NCBI GenBank assembly: GCA_013368445.1
Contig: JAACJO010000029.1
Coordinates: forward strand, 186,001 to 250,000
Length of the DNA: 64,000 bases
Source: Leucocoprinus leucothites
Lineage: Eukaryota > Basidiomycota > Agaricomycetes > Agaricales > Agaricaceae
Direction: 5' to 3'
The translations under genes and the position numbers were made by a program. Shown piece by piece: positions 20,827-32,901 of the stretch (positions are counted from its first letter, which is position 1; the number at the start of each line of letters is the position of its first letter). The notes below the pieces were generated by a model, which was not told the DNA's origin, did not search any database, and was given only the letters and a program-made list of their open reading frames with translations.

Positions 20827-21897
20827 GTTATTGAACCTCCACATCCCATTGTCTTTGTCGACAACATAGCTGATAAGTAATTAATCTTCATATTAAGCAC
20901 AATCATATGCATACCTGCCCTAAACTTATAGCCATCCAAATCCTTTCCCTGCCTCCTTCCTGCTTTGTGTTTATACTGTGACAACACATATTCTAGAGCA
21001 TAAGTACTGCTATATTTCCAATAGAATATATCTTAGTTTCATAGATACCCTACACCAATTTATATCTCTGGGCTACTGTATAAATGAACCCATTATCTGT
21101 AGAGTATCCAGATATTGTTTTTGAGCTCTAGTGCTAATGCACAACTTACTGCTGTAGTCTCCTGAAAGTAATGGAGCCAGAAGTCCATGCCTACACTCCA
21201 ATAGTGTTGAAGTATTATCTTTGGTAAATCTCTGCTCTTCCTTGATTTTGGCATACATCTGATGGGATTTCTCAAGCCTTCTTCTGTGGCACAGGTAAGT
21301 TCACCTCCCATTGCCATAGGACAAATACTCAAGTTTTGCCTAGCCTTCCTCTGGTATTCAATTAGTAAGTTACTTCATTGCTATTACACACTGTAACCCT
21401 TGTGTTTAGCTCTCTGTTTTTTTCTACTTCCTCATAGAGCTATACCCCCAATGCTGATGGTGGTATCAGAGATGCTTGCAGAATCTTGTTGTACAATGTT
21501 GAGGGTCCAGAGCCAGAACCAGGCAATGTCATGAGTGCATAGATTACTCTGTTTACCTATAACTAATGTGCTCTAACTAACAGCTCACATCTACCCCATG
21601 TGAGGCAAGTTTCCATGCCAGATTACCAGTGCCTCTACCTAATCTTTTTCACTAGGGCCTTGCTCCAAATGTAGATGCTTCTCTGGAACATGCCATTCAC
21701 ATTCTGTGGATCCACAATTCGGACAATGAGGGACTTATGAGTATGGCCCAGGCCACAGTTACTGTCCTAAGGTTGGTTCACTCTTGGCCTATGTCCTTCA
21801 ACCACTGTCCAGAGCTTTTTCCCAGAGGGCCATGATGTGAACATGTGTGCTGGTCAGAATAATGTTAATCAGATACTGCAGCTTTACTGTAGAGATC
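20827..21897. other. No recognisable gene; scattered open stretches
   Basis: Short open frames on both strands (for example 21093-21332 minus, and 21440-21540 plus) look like pieces of a spliced, decayed gene. No motif can be named. CpG-poor throughout. Confidence 0.45.
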
Positions 21898-22825
21898 AGA
21901 CGTCGTGTGACATCATATCACTGCCATCACACGTCCTCTCTCTACTACTGATTAAGTCCTCTTCCTCTTCGACAACTCCTCATCTACTAACCGATATCCC
22001 ACTACCCTGGCAATAAACTGATCATCAAACATAGCCGGCAACTATATCAAGACGACCCTGCAGATTCAACACTCAGTAGCCGCTGCTTACAGCCACTATC
22101 CCCCTCAACTTTCCCCTTCCCTCTTTCAATTCCACATGGCCCTTTCCTCTCTCCATTCTACACTTTCCTTTTAATACTCGCTACGCATATTTCGCACTCG
22201 GCACCAATGCCTCAATGCAACCAAGTTAGGGCTTGTCATCCAACTGACAAAAGTCCGAACATTTAATGTTTGTTTTATATTCCCTTTTCCATTCCTCCTC
22301 TCTTACTCCTTCTAAAAATCTAATAAAATCGTCATTTGTGCTCCGGCTCAACCGCTATCATTTCGTCTCATCACCTAATGTAATAGTGTAGGTCTAAACA
22401 GCCACATGGACCCTTCTCTCCACCTACTTCTCCACCACTAATATTCCTTAGAATTCCCTTTCCCTTACAAAATCTCGACAAATCGTCTCGTAAACTGCTC
22501 CTTCCTGCTCTCTATAGTCACCTGCAGCATTTTAAATAGTCTTAGAACCGTAGCTTTAAATACTGCGATGTATTTCCGTTTTTCTTTAGTGAAATTGACC
22601 CCCATCTCTCTGACTCAGTTTAGCTCTAAGTTGGAGCTTCTTAAATGTCGTTCTCACTCAAACCGGCCGCCCTCATCATCGTTTCACTCCTCAGCAACAT
22701 CTCATATCGTTGCACTAGTGCTGAGTTATCATTTCAATTAAAATCTCATTAAAAACAATCAATAATCAAACTATCTACTTGGGTCAGAACCAACAACAGA
22801 TGGATGCTGTCGTGCTCGCAAACAC
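21898..22825. other. CpG-retaining, pyrimidine-rich stretch
   Basis: I count about 30 CpG by eye in some 930 bp, against very few in the kilobase on either side. The plus strand is C/T-rich with no long ORF. It ends about 75 nt before the Spt5-like reading frame. It could be an unmethylated promoter or a recent insertion. No copy is seen elsewhere in the window. Confidence 0.6.
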
Positions 22826-22897
22826 ATCTGCACTCACCTATCCCACCTTCCCTTCATTACAATCTAGACAATGAGGAGCCCTTAGACTTCATAGGCA

Positions 22898-25468
22898 TTG
22901 TTTGCATATCTTTTCCTTGTTATAAAATTGACACTCCTGCCAGCCTTGCCTGTACCTGACCCAGCAAGGGCCTCTCATAAAACCTCTCATAAGACTTCTC
23001 ATAATGCTTCTTGTTCTCAACATCAATATCTTGATCTAGAAGCAGACATTGATGGTAATGATGAGGATGACAAAGATGGAGATGAGGACAATAATAGTGA
23101 GTCAGCTCTTTCAGCTTCTTTCCTTACTAACTGTGGCTAAATACAGATTTTTTTGATAATGATCGAGATCTCCAAGAGGATATGAGCAAGTATGCATGGA
23201 GAAACCTGGAAGATGACTGGCAGAATGCATTTGTCAGTGCCCTGGAGAGAACATAGGTGACTGATCATGGAGCACTTCCAACAAGTGATAGGAGCAAAAG
23301 GTACCATTATATGGAGCATGGAATACCACCAAAAGAGGGGGATTGGGAGCTTTGGGAGGTTTCTGTCAGGGTACGTATCTTAACTTGCAAACTGTGCTAG
23401 TGCTTAAGTCATTCTTCCAGTTTGGCTTGGAGTATTTGACAGTGAAATGAATTTATGAGCATGTGGAAGGAGCACTTGGTGGTGCCTTAACATCTATGAA
23501 ATTCTGCCTACCCTGAAGTGCTTTTGCACATGAAGGGGGCTTGGGTCATGTATATATCAAAGCCTGGGAGTGGGCAGATGTTGTCACAATCTGTAGGAGA
23601 TTACCAGGTGTAAGGTGGTGGGAAATCCAGGCTGTCACTTTTTTGGAGGGAAAGGATTTGTTAAACTGTTGGAGGCCTCAGTTTACCCCCCAAGCTGGTA
23701 ATTGGGTTTACCTCAAAGTGTGACTGTACATGAATGACTTAGCCTTTATTTGATGTGTCAACACTCAAAACCTGGATATTGTGTTGGTTCCTCGCATTCA
23801 ATACTATTCCAAATGGTCATGAGTCAAAGTTTCAAGAAAAAGGCCACCCCCAGCTCTATTCAACTCTAACAGAGCTATCATGGCCTCCAGCAAAGAAAAT
23901 CTTTCCATCAATACCTCAAATACAAAATGTATTCACTATAAATATTGCCAGGAATATAATGATATTTTCCAATACCTCCATCACATCCACTATTTTTTTG
24001 ATTTCTCTGGCTTCCTCCTCACCACTCTATGGCCAGCCAAATATCATCATGTCCCTGTATACCCCTCAGTTGACCAGATGCACCTGTTTCTGGATTCAGT
24101 GACAATCCCATCAGCCACTAAGCTCTATTTATTTCACATGGCAGCTGCTAGGAAGCTCAAGGTGGAAGATCACACAAAAGTTGTGAGCTCAATGGATGCT
24201 GGTTCTATTGGTGTTGTTAAGTCTTTAAACCCAATATATGCCCATGTGTATTTATTGGATGTTTTTGAGATTGTTCTCTTCCCTTTGTATCTTCTTTGGA
24301 AGTACTTCAAAGTTGGAGATCATGTTTGTGTTGCCTCCAGAAGAAATATAGGCTATGTTGGGTTTATCACATCTATCAACAAGGAAGAGTTCACAGTGAC
24401 AGTTCATGATCCCTTTCATTCTGTGGGTCACCCCCTGTCTGCTGGTTGTTCACTGTACTGACCATTTAAAGCCACTGCCAGTCACAGTCTCTATCACATT
24501 CATTCAATTCTCTGTTGTCATTCCTCAGTTCAGAAGACCACCTCCCCATGACCCCAATGTAAGTGTTGTAATCACCAAGATGCAGGATCCCAAGTTTGAT
24601 CGCTTGGAGAAGCTCTCAGTGGTCTTCACCAAAGACCCACTCAAAGGCTGCTTCAGCACTGTAATCTCAGTTCCTCAGCTGGGAGTTGCACAAGTTGAGA
24701 TGCAAGCTATCTCTGTTCAGACCAACAAATTGCAACAGGTCAAAATTCAAAATATGGTTTTCAAACTGTATGTCTACTCCTTGTATGGACATATTAATTC
24801 TTATTTCTCTATAGAGAAGAGAATGAATGGTATTAGGTCAATAAAGATAATTTACTTGAATACACAGCTTGTTTTGTCCCAAACCTCAAGTCTCTCCTCC
24901 CTAATTGCAATCGTCTGAGGACACTGGAACCAGAGACCCCTCTATCCCTTGATAAGGATGATGCTTATTGGGCCCCCTGCAATGATGAACAAGCTCTTGC
25001 TGATCAGCAGGTTAAGCAACCTGCTATTCATGAGTACCTCCTGTAGCTCCTTAGCTTTTCACTTACTCATGGAACATAGCTGCATTCTTCTGGCTCACCC
25101 AACTTCCCCAGCTTGGGAAATTTGGCTCTCTCAAGGTCACCATCCAGAGCAACTCAAGGTATGAAGAGGGGCTTTGGGATGACAGCATCAGCTTTTTCAA
25201 GAGTGTCAACAAGGATAAAATTAATGTTTTCCTGCCACTGCCCACTTCCAAGTTTCTTCTTGTTCCCTACAACTACATTGAACCATGCTCTCCAATGGAC
25301 ATAGGGCAACTTGTTTACTGCCTGGAGGAGGGAAAATTCTGGGGGAAGCACTATCAGATCCTAGAGTATTTGGATGAAAAGTCCACAATCACAGCAGTCA
25401 AAGGTCCTTATAAAGGCAAAGTCATTCATTGGGTTCTAAATAGTATACTTGCACTCTCTTCAGATTGA
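22898..25468 (+). pseudogene. Spt5-like gene remnant (NGN and KOW regions)
   Basis: Spt5 is the RNA polymerase elongation factor; Agaricomycetes carry many degenerate Spt5-like genes around transposons. Visible here: an acidic Asp/Glu-rich N-terminus (near 23025-23110); an intron at 23371-23420 (GTACGT...TTCCAG, 50 nt) that joins exons in frame; an NGN-like segment (GHVYIKAWEWADV, then a LP-centred turn); a first KOW-like segment (GNWVYLKV..YMNDLAFI, and VPRIQYYSKW); a second KOW (YFKVGDHVCVASRRNIGYVG near 24300); and a C-terminal open stretch of about 120 codons (25100-25468) with VKGPYKGKVIH. No ATG start is evident. There are many stops (TGA, TAG) and at least two frameshifts. A reading as simple intergenic noise is excluded by the ordered domain matches. 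Confidence 0.68.
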
Positions 25469-26479
25469 ACTGTTAAACCTTGTGTCCTGTAGCAACTTGG
25501 TAGGAATATACTTGCCCTAAACTTGCATGCTTGAGATCATGATTTTCCCATTTTTGATAGCTATCACTTTTCACATGAGCAACCTGCCCTAAAGTTGTGT
25601 AGCCCATGTGAAATAATTCAGGCTAAAACAGGCTCCCCTTTGTACACATCAAGTACCACTATCTCATGGTTCTCACCTGCATTTGATTCATAAAGTATGC
25701 CCACAGCATTAGATCAGTCTCTGCATCAGTTCCATTCTTGTGAATGAGTATATCAACTTGTGTATATCATAACATGGCACCACTCAAAGGCTGACATGTC
25801 AATCACAAAGATCCAAATTTACCAATATGGCTCTCTACATAAGGAGAATGGAACCAATTCTAAGTTGGCCACATTACATAAGTGCAATTTAGGTGACATA
25901 TATCTACAGTTGACTACTGCAGAGGTAGCTGAATCCAGAAGTCCCAGTCTCCTTGTCAGTTGAAGTTTGTTTAGTGAGAGGCTGTCACCCTTTCAATGAC
26001 TGGGGGTAGAACCCTTCCTGATATGAGAGACTCTTTGGATGTCTCCTCAGCCCAACACTATTGTATATTTATTTATCTTGCATAGGGTATTGACTTAATG
26101 TCAGGCCAAACATAGTCTAGGCAATTGGAATTCATTATATGTTTATTACCTCATCCCTCATCTTACCTTAACTGCAGTTTTTTCTATGCCCAAGTCAAAG
26201 GGAATTCCAAGAGGGCTCATCAATGTTGAAAAAAGTTGTTCTACCAAATGATCTAAACAAGATGTTCATGTTATGGCTGGTTCCAATTCCTCTTAACTAA
26301 ATGAGGTGATGGGGCTGTCAAAAGCAGCCAGGATAGAAGAGGTAGAGCAAGAGGCAAAGATGTGTGAGGCAGAGGGCCCAGAGAGCAACAATGAAAGTCA
26401 GTCATCTGCATGACAGCAGGTAATGTATCTTCTATCTGCTTGTATATCTTCATCTAACTCCATCAAATAGACTATGTCT
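25469..26479. other. No recognisable gene
   Basis: AT-rich with short open stretches. Near 26280-26420 there is a charged stretch that may belong to the N-terminus of the following KDZ transposase, without a motif to prove it. Confidence 0.4.
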
Positions 26480-26499
26480 GCCAGGATGGGATCATTCTC

Positions 26500-27370
26500 C
26501 CTAGATGTTTTAGAAGTGATTCAAAATGAGATACTTACTCACAAGTATGATGAGCATGTCAATTATCTGTGCATGGGCTGTGATGTCAAATTTGGGGCAG
26601 ATGCAGCAAGAAGTCAAGATCACCATATCTAGCCCCCTGCTTACTATCACTGCCAGGAATGCTTCAACTCCAGACCTGTCTGCTTTTAATGTATTATTGA
26701 CCAGCACATCAAGCATCCATTCTATTGCATCCAAAAATGGACAGGATCCTACTTCAAGAAAGCATTGCTTCATGATCTTGGGTTTGTCATCCATTTGGGT
26801 CACAACAGTTGCACCTGCCCCCTAAATGCAAGTTCTACCATTGACTTCACTGTTGTCCATAATTTGGGTCACAACAGTTGCACCTGCCCCCTAAATGCAA
26901 GTTCTACCATTGACTTCACTGTTGTCCATATCAACAGGATTCATAATCAGCAAATTGGCTACTGTATCTACTTGCCACTGAACCACTCTTATAATCAACT
27001 AGTTTAACTCATTTGTCATCAACTGTTTCCCTCAACAGCAAAGGACCCTCAAACAGTGCTTACTTTCAGGGTTCTCAAGAACTTCCATCATCATTCCCTG
27101 AGCACAAAGAGCTCAGCATACAACTACTATGATGCTCTGAAAATGCACACTGATGTCACTTTCCCACATCATGTCAAAGTATATATCTCTCTTCATAAGG
27201 AAATCTTTGTCTGGTCTGACTTTATGAACCAGGATCACTATCCATCAATGTTGCTTGTTATGCAGTTTTGGCATTATTTGTCACTCCATTGATGGGCAGA
27301 TCAAGAACACAAAATTGACTCACTTTTGACCTATCAATGTCCAAATTCCCTTGCAGTTTGTTATCCAGCC
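26500..27370 (+). pseudogene. KDZ transposase, CxC2 cysteine domain (N-terminal half)
   Basis: KDZ (Kyakuja-Dileera-Zisupton) transposases are DDE-type enzymes common in mushrooms. The cysteine domain is seen as CMGC near 26570, YHCQECFNSRPVC near 26645 (stop inserted just after), HPFYCIQKWTGSYFKK (26710-26757), LHDLGFVIHLGHN and IDFTVVH. It continues past an intron-like gap with TFRVLKNFHHHSLS, SAYNYYDALKMHTD, and MLLVMQFWHYLSLH to a C.AC motif at the LTR insertion point (27370). A 69-bp in-frame duplication doubles part of the domain. Stops and frame changes make it non-functional. Confidence 0.8.
26794..26931 (+). repeat. Perfect 69-bp tandem duplication in KDZ gene
   Basis: 26794-26862 is repeated at 26863-26931 without a mismatch I can see. 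The unit is 23 codons, so the frame is kept and the peptide LGHNSCTCPL...DFTVVH appears twice. The lack of differences in otherwise eroded DNA suggests a late event. Confidence 0.92.
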
Positions 27371-30300
27371 TGTTATGTATATTGATTACAAGCTTTTTTA
27401 CCTGTGTCTAAGTCATGGGATGTAACACAGTGGAGAAAAATATTTAATTAAATAAGAACTTCAGGATAAACAATGTTTGTAGATATAAAAGAAGTCTCTG
27501 GCTGTGGATGAGTAATAATCCTAATGTTCTTTACAGAGGTCACTCTTGAAACTCCAACATAAAATTGTCCATGTGTGAAAACTGGTGTCCGTAAATCCAA
27601 ACCAACATGTTTCACAGAATGGCCTTGAGATTTGTTGATTGTCATAGCAAAGCAAAGGCAAACTGGGAATTGGAGGCATTCAAACTCAAAAGGGACTTGA
27701 GTATCTGAGGAGCAAATACCAAGATAGGGTATGAAGATGGTTTTGCCTGCATGAGTGCCAGTAAGAATTCTCATCTCAAGGACTTGTTGAGTCATCTGAG
27801 TAAGAATGCCACATATACCATTACAGACACCCTCACTTGGAGACAGATTGCAAAGTACCATGATAGGACAGCCAATTTTGAGAGTGAGATGTGCCAGAGG
27901 AAGGCCAGAACAGTTAATACTGTTGAGATATTCAACTGGATAGAGCATCTCTTCCCCACTATTTGACTTGACAGTGTCTACACTGTATATGTCTGAGCCA
28001 CCCCAGGAAACTTGTCCAGAATATGTTGATTGATCCCATCAACATCATCATTGTGAGATGATAAGATTGTGCATTCAGAAAAGTAGAGATCTGGGGGTGG
28101 TGGATGTCAGTTGATATGAGGGTAGATTGTAGTGATGAGACTATCGATGGTATTTTCAGGACATCTAAATCTCTCAGGAAGAGTGATATCTCCTGTGTCT
28201 AAATGTGTGTGTTCTCCAGAGCCAATGTTAAGTTGCTATTGAGCAAAACCACGTTCATCTTCCTCAGCTACATTGAGACACATATTTCTTCTGAGGTGAA
28301 GAACTGAAAGATAGTTCCAAATATAAGAACACTGAAGACATGCATCAACAATTTGACCACAGGATCCCTTGACAATGACTGGGAGAATCTGCTTGAAGTC
28401 TCTACCAAAAACTACTGTCAATCCTCTAAATGGCTGGTTACAATTCCTGATATCACGGAAAGTGCGGTCTACAGCTTCATGGATATGGCGGTGCTGCATT
28501 GGGGCCTCATCCCAGATAACCAAAGAAGCTTCACTGATTAGCTCAGCTTGGTCAGACTGCTTTTTGATAGAGCAAAGAGAGTTTTCATGGACTGAAAGTG
28601 GAATAGAGAAGCAAGAATGTGCAGTGTGACCACCCATAAGCAACAGTGCAGCAATGCCAGATGATGCTACACACAGGACAATCTTTTTTTGGGCTCGGAA
28701 ATGATAACAGAGAGTGTTATAAAGATATGTCTTTCCTGTTCCTCCAGCACCATGGAGAAAGAAGCATCTACTATTTGTTAGAAGGCTGCTTCCTGGTCAG
28801 GATTGAGCTGTGGGATATGTCTCTCTGCCAAAGTGCGCTGAGCATCTTCATCATAGTCTTGTTGCTCAAGGATCAGAGGATTGCCAAAATGTGTGTTCCA
28901 GTTTTGACTTGGCTGAGGCATAGAAGGCCACTCACTGGTTTAGAGATCGACCTCCCTGAATCAAGAGGCAGTTGATCAGATAAAGGCTATAGTCATATAT
29001 CTGCAGCTCTGTTGGTGCATTTATACCACTTCTGATCAGCTCCCTCTGTAGATCATCGCATATACTGTCCCGGAAGCCAGTCCACAGCCTTTCTGGTTCT
29101 CTTGGATGACAGTCATGTAGAATCATAACAAAAAGGCTCCGTAACTGATGACCACTTGCCATATCCTTAGCCTCCTCCAGACACAGTCTCCACTTATTAT
29201 CATCCTGCAATAGGCCCCGCTGAATGCATGCATCTTGATAAGTCTCACAGGTAATACCATTGACAGTCAAAAGGTCCTTGAATGATGTAGCACCTAGAGT
29301 GACTGTCAAAAGCAGGCACAGGTAAAACCATTCTCCTGATCCAGCATGAACATAATACATCCACCCAATTGCTCTCAATGACCGCTGAGTTTTCCTTGGC
29401 TTCCAGGACCGAGTATTTTTATCCCACCAATACTTAGTAGGATAGTCTTGGTAGAGAAGGTGCCTGCCCTCAGGATACTTTGCATTTGCTTTAAACCAAG
29501 CAGTGAGAGTAGTGTTCTTGTTAGCAGCTGCCTGAAGCACAGCTGCAATGTCCTGATCTCCCACTTCACTGAGGGTAAGCCATTGGTAGTTTTCTTCATG
29601 AACCTGGAGTCAAACAACATTTGGGACCTCTTCATGCATAGGAAAATGGTACAGACACCAGAGAGACTTGCAAGCTGAAATATAGCATGCATCCAGATAC
29701 TGCTTGATCTCATTTTGTTCATTCCTAATCTCCATGATAGTGTGGTCATGACCTTTGTACACATATTTGTAAATGTACTTGATGGCCTTGATAGATGCAA
29801 CACACTCAATATTAATATGACAATGGTATTTCCACAGGAGATAGGGACAGTAAGGAACAACCCAGCGATTGTCAACCTCAACACCATTACTAAGGCAAAT
29901 CTTTTTTCCAGTGTTCTGACAGCGAAGAGTAGCATAAGAATCATTGGTAATTGAGGTATGATCACAGAAAGGCTTTGGGAAGTTCTTTGAACATTTGCCA
30001 TTTTGCCAACAGGGAGCATTGGGGTTGTTGTGAGCAGGGCCACAGGGAGTATGAACCATATGCTTCTTGACCAACTCAAAGAGTTCAGGCTCAGTCTCCT
30101 CATCAGGAAACTCTGCTGAAATAGCTGCATCAACCTCTTCTGGTGTCCAGAACTTGGAGTTTCTATGTAGGAAGATAATCAAATGCATGTGGGGAAGACC
30201 ACGCTTTTGAAACTCGATAGTATGGACGTGAGCAACACATTTTCCAAAAATGCCATTTTTTATGATATCATTGATTAGGTCTTTCTTCTTTGCCTGAAAG

Positions 30301-30764
30301 ACACAAACTACTAAATCAGGTCGATCTGATGGCTGTTGACCGGAAAGCAGTGCACTTTTGACCTCTAGACAGTTAGGATTAACAGTCATTGTGATGAAAA
30401 GGTCAGCTCCCTGAAAATGACGGTTGATGGCAAGTGCATCTTGGCAGTTTTGGATCATGTTTCATACACTCCCAGAAAAAGAAGAGGGAAGAATGACTCG
30501 CTGGCCAAGCTGGTTGGTTGGAGCAGCGGGATCAGCAGCAAATGAGTCTGCTAATCCCTGGTAGCTGTCAGCACAGAGGGAAGACTGATTGTTTTCGATA
30601 TAGTATAGCCATCCTTGCTCAGATATAGCCCAAGAGTCAACAACAAACTCTTGAAAAAGCTTTCCAGCTTTGAAAAGATGCTGAGATTCATCTGAGCAGG
30701 GAAAGAGATGATAGCAGTAATACTCAGTTTGGCTAATGTACTTCCAAGTCTTCTTTTGTTGGGC

Positions 30765-30869
30765 TCCTGGCTGCTGATCTCTATTTTCTGGTTGCTGGTC
30801 TCCATCTCCTGGTTGCTAGTCTCCATCTTCTGGTTGCTGATCTCCATCTCCTGGTTGCTGGTCTCTATC
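30765..30869 (-). repeat. 21-bp tandem repeat in RepHel
   Basis: Five units of 21 bp starting at 30765, 30786, 30807, 30828 and 30849. On the minus strand each encodes a 7-residue DQQPGDG-like unit in a hydrophilic linker before the Rep domain; one unit has a stop. Units differ by a few bases. Confidence 0.85.
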
Positions 30870-31787
30870 TCCTGGTTCACCTCCATCATCAGGATCTCCA
30901 TTTTCCTGATTAGCCTGTGGTGCTTCAACAGGTGTTTTAAACTCCAATGTAGAATGCCATCCCAGAGTGCCAAAGGGAAAGAGCAATACATAATGTAGCC
31001 CTTGGTATAGTGGATTTTGCTCATTAATTGTAACTAATCCACCACCTTGCTGAGGAAGTTGATGAAGGCAGATATCATGGTGGCCCTCAAAAGTTTCCCT
31101 AGTCCCAGGTATAATGGCAGCTATCTCATTTGCAGCAGCAGTTGGAAGATTATAGCAGTGTCGATCACAGGCTTTGTCAAATCATAAGAAAATTGTCTAA
31201 TGCTCCATCTCTAGTAAATTATGGGTAAGGCCATAAGCTTGCTGGTAGAGCTGAACACCTGGATGATGATTATGCATCATATCCTGTAGCTGTGCCATAG
31301 TCTGATGCTCAAGTCCATGATTTGCTGAATGAGTCATCTGGTGAGCAAGAGCATCAGCAGGATCAGAGATGTAGAGCTGAGCAAATTGGGGACAGGAGCC
31401 TGGATTAGGGTGTAGAGGGCCAGCACAATGAGAAAGCTTTCCCTAGATCTTGAAAACATATGGACCACCCCCATGATTATGGTCATTAATAGTTTTACGA
31501 CCAACAGATGTAAAGGCGAGGGCATCATTATAGTAGTGAATATGTTCATGGAACTGTTTTGCTAAATGACTGGTCCCATTGTAAAGAGCCTTCAACTCTG
31601 GAGGTGGATATGGAAAAGCAGGTAATTCAATTTTCCCAGAAAAACAGCACATTCCAAAAACAGGATTTCATTTAGAAGACTGTTTAAGCCGTTCATCAAT
31701 CCAGTGGAGTGCACCACAGCTTCTACAGCTAACATCCATTAGACCCATATTGTGAATTTTCCATGAGTGAGAAAATGGATGGCATGC

Positions 31788-32427
31788 TGTTATAGTGATG
31801 CCAGCCTGGTCCTAAGCTAGCGCAATAAGTATCAGGTTGATCTTATCAAAGGGGACTCCTTCTCAGTAAGCGACAAAGTTGTTTACTAAGTCAGAGTTAT
31901 AATATGGCAATTATAATAGTAAAGACTTCAGTAATTGAAATCTTAGAGCTTAAGTTTAATTCAACTTTGTATAGATAAAGGCTCGTATTGAGTCTCCACC
32001 TAACCAAGTAGAAACAATGTTTCTCCTTGGTAGATGTCGACGACTTATATACGATACAAGTCTGTATCTAATATTAACTAGGGCTAAGGGCTTCTAATGA
32101 AAGAAGAGAAGCATACAGCTTCCTTAACACTAATTAAACTATATAAGACACAATCTGTCAAAGAAGCTTTAGAAGTTCTTCTTTGATCATCTGACTGATC
32201 ACAAGGTAAGTCCAAATATAGCGCAGCTATATTTAACAATCACATGTCATCAAAATATAAACAAAATCAAACAAGTCAAAATGAGTCAAAGTAAACTAGT
32301 TAAAACAAACTAGAAAATACAAGAACAAATAAGAAGAAAACATAATTGCAATATTACTTAAGTAAAGTTAATATCGACTTTGCATTGTAGATGGAACAAA
32401 TGCTAGATATAATCAATATACATAACA
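31788..32427 (-). repeat. LTR family V solo LTR inside Helitron coding sequence
   Basis: 640 bp, plus-strand TGTTATAGTG...CATAACA. Flanks are CATGC (31783-31787) and TGTGC (32428-32432). Both derive from CGTGC by a single deamination on opposite strands, so they are a decayed 5-bp target duplication. Removing it joins ...LAHA and CHPFSHSW of RepHel in frame. Confidence 0.88.
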
Positions 32428-32901
32428 TGTGCAAGAGGGATAGAATTGTCTATGATGGGATGACCATGGCAAACAGGAGGAGGAGGGGTTGGTGGTAATG
32501 GTGGAGTGAGGTTAGGAAATGGAGCAGGAGCATAGAGCTCATGATGAGAAAGAATTAGAGCAGCTGGCTATGGATTACATGAGAACACTGAAAAATGAAC
32601 AGAAAATGTAAAAACTTACTTGAAGTCTAGGAACATTGTGTTCTTGGTTATTAGGAGGGGCTACTTGTTGGAGTTGTGCCAGTTGGGCAGCAAGATTACA
32701 GGGAAGATGAAGCTGCTGTGCACCATACTGAACATTTGTCAGGGCTGGTGGAGATAGGCTAGGGGGGTGATTTGGAATTCTCCATTGTTTAGGACTATCA
32801 AATATATGGGCATTGTGTTCTTGGTGCTGAGAAGCCAGACATGCATACTTAGGGGAGTTCAGGGGAGATTCATCCCTAAATAAGTATTTAGTGGTCAACA
32901 A

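Larger units (their letters stand above)
27448..32901 (-). pseudogene. Helitron RepHel (HUH Rep plus PIF1-like helicase)
   Basis: Rolling-circle transposition protein, read right to left. N-terminal exon at 32901-32616 ends at a GTAAGT donor; coding resumes near 32570 (Pro-rich), and is cut by an LTR at 32427-31788. Next are SCRSCGALHW (near 31725) and KIELPAFPYPPPEL (31610), a 7-residue repeat (30869-30765), the Rep domain with the HUH motif GLPHMHL (near 30190) and two Tyr in KYIYKYVYKG (near 29770), then a linker. The helicase follows, with Walker A GGTGKT (near 28740), Walker B VIWDEAP (near 28510), FGRDFKQILPV (28390) and a C-terminal AMTINKSQGHS and YVGVSR pair (27650-27540). Single stops at about ten sites interrupt a frame that is otherwise long and well kept, suggesting moderate age. 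Confidence 0.9.

Noticed and set aside
28353..28629. Plus-strand ORFs in the Helitron region
   Set aside because: Shadows of the RepHel helicase, whose Walker A and B motifs are on the minus strand.
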